This document shows, piece after piece, positions 61,780-64,000 of a stretch of DNA of 64,000 bases (its first letter is position 1; each line of letters begins with the position of its first letter). This DNA comes from Vibrio algivorus (GTDB lineage: Bacteria > Pseudomonadota > Gammaproteobacteria > Enterobacterales > Vibrionaceae), in contig NZ_AP018678.1 in the NCBI RefSeq assembly GCF_002218005.2, positions 2,170,001 to 2,234,000 on the forward strand, read 5' to 3'. Below the pieces are notes generated by a model, which had not been told where the DNA came from, searched no databases, and saw only the letters and a program-made list of their open reading frames with translations. Made by a program: the position numbers and the translations under genes.

Positions 61780-61832
61780 TTGACTGAATGATACGTTTAG
61801 ATAACAATAAAGATGCATTTAAAATACAACTT
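61780..61832 (+). promoter_or_regulatory. hmp promoter and NsrR operator
   Basis: The NsrR box at 61810-61832 has half-site AAGATGCATTT, then A, then the opposed half AAATACAACTT, close to the published gammaproteobacterial NsrR consensus (AAGATGYATTT palindrome). It lies 15 bp before the hmp ATG, just downstream of a candidate promoter with -35 TTGACT (61780-61785), 17-bp spacer and -10 AACAAT (61803-61808). The position suits repression. Confidence 0.8.
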
Positions 61833-61847
61833 TAAAAAGGTACGGAT

Positions 61848-62996
61848 ATGTTAAGTCAATCAACCATCGATATCGTCAAGTCTACCGCTCCACTTATCGC
61901 GGAAGCGGGCCCTTCAATGACCGCTCACTTTTATGATCGTATGTTCAAGCATCATCCTGAACTAAAAGATGTATTTAATCTTACCCATCAAGATACAGGC
62001 CGTCAGCGTGAGGCTCTATTTAATGCAGTTTATGGCTACGCTGCCAATATCGATAATATTGAAGTCTTGCTACCTGTAGTTGAAAAGATCGCACAAAAAC
62101 ATACAAGCTTTAACATTACAGCAGCACAATACGACATTGTTGGTACACACCTACTAGCAACAATTGATGAATTAATGAGCCCAGGACAAGCCGTCCTCGA
62201 TGCTTGGGCTGAAGCCTATGGTTTACTCGCAACCATATTCATCAACCGAGAAGAAGAGATTTACCAACAAAACGAACAAGAAACTGGAGGCTGGCGTGGA
62301 ACCCGTGAGTTTAAAGTCATTGAAAAAACACCTGAAAGCAATGTGATCACCAGCTTTGTTTTTGAACCAACTGATGGACAAGGTGTGATTGGTTACAAAC
62401 CTGGACAATACATTGGCATTTATCTCAACTCAGACAAACTAGCAAACCAAGAAATCCGTCAATATAGCTTATCAGATGCACCAAATGGTAAGACTTACCG
62501 TATATCGGTAAAAAGAGAGGACCAAGGCGTAGCATCTAATCACATTCACAATGAAATCCAAGTCGGCGATACCGTTCAGCTTGCCGCCCCTGCCGGTGAC
62601 TTCTTCTTTACTAGTGAAAGTGATAAACCTATAACCTTAATTTCAGCCGGTGTAGGATTAACGCCAATGCTAGCAATCTTAGAGAGCATTAAAGATACAC
62701 ATAATGCCAATATTCATTGGTTACACGCGACAGAAAACACAGAACGACATGCTTTTGCTAAAACTGTTTCTGATTATGCCGAACAACAAGAAAATTTAAC
62801 TCAGCAGATTTGGTACAAAGATCAACAGGGTCTTATGGATTTAAATGAAGTGAATTCAATTGATTGGCAAGCGACTGATTTCTATTTATGTGGCCCAGTT
62901 GAGTTCATGCAATTCATAGCTAAACAATTAATCGAAAAACAAGTACCTGAAGCCAACATTCACTACGAATGCTTTGGCCCTCATAAAGTACTGTAA
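61848..62996 (+). CDS. hmp: Nitric oxide dioxygenase (flavohemoprotein Hmp)
   Basis: Converts NO plus oxygen to nitrate using NAD(P)H. The 382-residue product has an N-terminal globin domain with distal Y29 and Q53 and proximal heme ligand H85 (IAQKHTSF). An FAD domain (R204-QYS) and an NAD(P)H domain (GVGLTP 268-273; CGP 348-350) follow. The start has AAGG 7 bases upstream. Control by NsrR is indicated by the operator and the adjacent divergent nsrR. Confidence 0.97.
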   Translation: MLSQSTIDIVKSTAPLIAEAGPSMTAHFYDRMFKHHPELKDVFNLTHQDTGRQREALFNAVYGYAANIDNIEVLLPVVEKIAQKHTSFNITAAQYDIVGTHLLATIDELMSPGQAVLDAWAEAYGLLATIFINREEEIYQQNEQETGGWRGTREFKVIEKTPESNVITSFVFEPTDGQGVIGYKPGQYIGIYLNSDKLANQEIRQYSLSDAPNGKTYRISVKREDQGVASNHIHNEIQVGDTVQLAAPAGDFFFTSESDKPITLISAGVGLTPMLAILESIKDTHNANIHWLHATENTERHAFAKTVSDYAEQQENLTQQIWYKDQQGLMDLNEVNSIDWQATDFYLCGPVEFMQFIAKQLIEKQVPEANIHYECFGPHKVL

Positions 62997-63002
62997 TACT
63001 AA

Positions 63003-63013
63003 TATACCCAAGT
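63003..63013 (+). repeat. Remnant of the MITE-like element end
   Basis: TATACCCAAGT, 7 bp past the hmp stop, is identical to the first 11 bp of the repeat family and is followed by unrelated DNA. The short length means chance is possible. Confidence 0.4.
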
Positions 63014-63022
63014 AACACGCAA

Positions 63023-63053
63023 CAAAAAGCCGACGGTGAAGTCGGCTTTTTTA
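63023..63053. terminator. Bidirectional terminator between hmp and purA
   Basis: Stem AAAAAGCCGAC / GTCGGCTTTTT with a short loop, flanked by A- and T-runs, between the converging hmp and purA genes. Confidence 0.9.
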
Positions 63054-63073
63054 TAGCTCAATTTAATTCACAA

Positions 63074-64000
63074 TTAAGAATTAAATGGGTGAACCTTAAT
63101 AATAGTCTCATTACGATCTGGACCGGTTGAAATAATATCAACTGGTACACCCGTTAGATCTTCAATTCGCTTGATGTAATCAAGAGCCGCTTGAGGAAGC
63201 TCATCAATAGATTTAGCACCGAAAGTATTTTCAGACCAACCTGGCATTGTTTCGTAAACTGGTGTCGCTCTTTCGAAATCATCAGCTGACATTGGAGACA
63301 CTTCTACAATAGAGCCGTCATCCATTTTGTAGCTAGTACAGATTTTAATTTCTTCTAAGCCATCAAGTACATCAAGCTTAGTTAGGCAGAAACCAGATAA
63401 TGAGTTAATTTGAATAGCACGACGCATAGCAACTGCATCAAACCAACCTGTACGACGTAAGCGACCAGTGGTTGCACCAAATTCATTACCAACAGTACCT
63501 AAGTGCTTACCAACAGGATCTTGCTTCTCTAAGCCATCGTATAACTCAGTTGGAAATGGACCTGAACCCACACGAGTACAATAAGCTTTAGCAATACCTA
63601 AGATGTAACCTAAGTGGCGAGGACCAAAGCCAGAACCTGCCGCAACACCACCAGCAGTCGTATTTGAAGAGGTTACATAAGGATAAGTACCGTGGTCGAT
63701 ATCAAGCAATGTACCTTGTGCGCCTTCAAACATGATTTTATCACCACGTTTACGAGCAGAATCAAGCTCATCGGTCACATCAATCACAAGTGAAGTCAGT
63801 AATTCAGCATAACCTTTTACTTGCTCCAGCACTTCTTCATAGTTCACTTCATCTACTTTGTAGTAGTTCACTAATTGGAAGTTATGATATTCCATCACTT
63901 CTTTTAGCTTTTGCGCGAAAGATTCCATGTCGAACAGATCGCCGACACGTAAACCGCGACGAGAAACTTTATCTTCATAAGCTGGACCGATACCACGACC
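63074..64000 (-). CDS. purA: Adenylosuccinate synthetase (C-terminal part, 5' end outside window)
   Basis: GTP-dependent first step from IMP to AMP. The frame is open through the window end, giving about 308 C-terminal residues starting GRGIGPAYEDKVSRRGLRVG. Family blocks visible: MFEGAQGTLLDIDHGTYPYVTSSNTTAGG, GSGPFPTEL, GRLRRTGWFDAV, CLTKLDVLDGLEEIKIC, and the C-terminal STGPDRNETI GTP-binding block. In E. coli purA is followed directly by nsrR; here hmp and repeats lie between. Confidence 0.96.
   Translation of the reverse strand, partial: GRGIGPAYEDKVSRRGLRVGDLFDMESFAQKLKEVMEYHNFQLVNYYKVDEVNYEEVLEQVKGYAELLTSLVIDVTDELDSARKRGDKIMFEGAQGTLLDIDHGTYPYVTSSNTTAGGVAAGSGFGPRHLGYILGIAKAYCTRVGSGPFPTELYDGLEKQDPVGKHLGTVGNEFGATTGRLRRTGWFDAVAMRRAIQINSLSGFCLTKLDVLDGLEEIKICTSYKMDDGSIVEVSPMSADDFERATPVYETMPGWSENTFGAKSIDELPQAALDYIKRIEDLTGVPVDIISTGPDRNETIIKVHPFNS

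Overview
The window is chromosomal DNA of a gammaproteobacterium, almost certainly a Vibrionaceae member and most likely Vibrio. The AT-leaning base composition, the gene neighbourhoods (pilC-pilD-coaE-zapD-yacG; mutT-secA-dciA-lpxC-dcw; cysJIH, pspG-dusA/zur, pgi, alr, dnaB, rpsF-priB-rpsR-rplI, rlmB-rnr-nsrR) and the use of DciA with DnaB all fit. The species cannot be named from the sequence alone. Nearly everything is housekeeping DNA. I see no prophage, transposase, CRISPR array, restriction system or toxin-antitoxin pair.

Layout. 1-2987 (+): end of the type IV pilus genes (pilC tail, prepilin peptidase pilD), then coaE, zapD and yacG. 2988-3405: gene-free, rich in inverted repeats. 3406-24114 (- strand): mutT, secA, then (after divergent dciA) lpxC and the complete division and cell-wall cluster, read rsmH-ftsL-ftsI-murE-murF-mraY-murD-ftsW-murG-murC-ftsQ-ftsA-ftsZ-lpxC. 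It lacks mraZ at its head and ddl between murC and ftsQ. 24322-24756 (-): RNase P RNA with a clear promoter and terminator, then rsmI. 25755-29249 (+): lpoA-yraN-diaA-dolP, an envelope and replication-timing operon.

29562-41126 (-): two complete rRNA operons in direct tandem. The upstream one (16S at 39154-40693) carries Ile-Ala spacer tRNAs and two promoters. The downstream one (16S at 33584-35123) carries Glu-Lys-Val spacer tRNAs and a trailing tRNA-Asp, and has one recognisable promoter in the 333-bp inter-operon gap.

41263-49884: sulfate assimilation operon cysJ-cysI-cysH, a small unknown gene, pspG behind a sigma-54-type promoter, dusA, divergent zur, and pgi. 50150-55691: a POTRA-less Omp85-type barrel, a MITE-like repeat, alr, dnaB and a DUF481 outer-membrane protein. 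55765-61386 (-): nsrR-rnr-rlmB and rpsF-priB-rpsR-rplI with a probable S6:S18 leader. 61387-64000: a second copy of the MITE-like repeat plus a fragment, NsrR-controlled hmp, and the 3' part of purA.

The least explained signals are the 267-286 bp terminal-inverted-repeat element (two full copies, one abutting fragment, one remnant), the hairpin-rich intergenic regions, the tandem rrn arrangement with different tRNA sets, and three outer-membrane or lipoprotein genes with unusual architecture.
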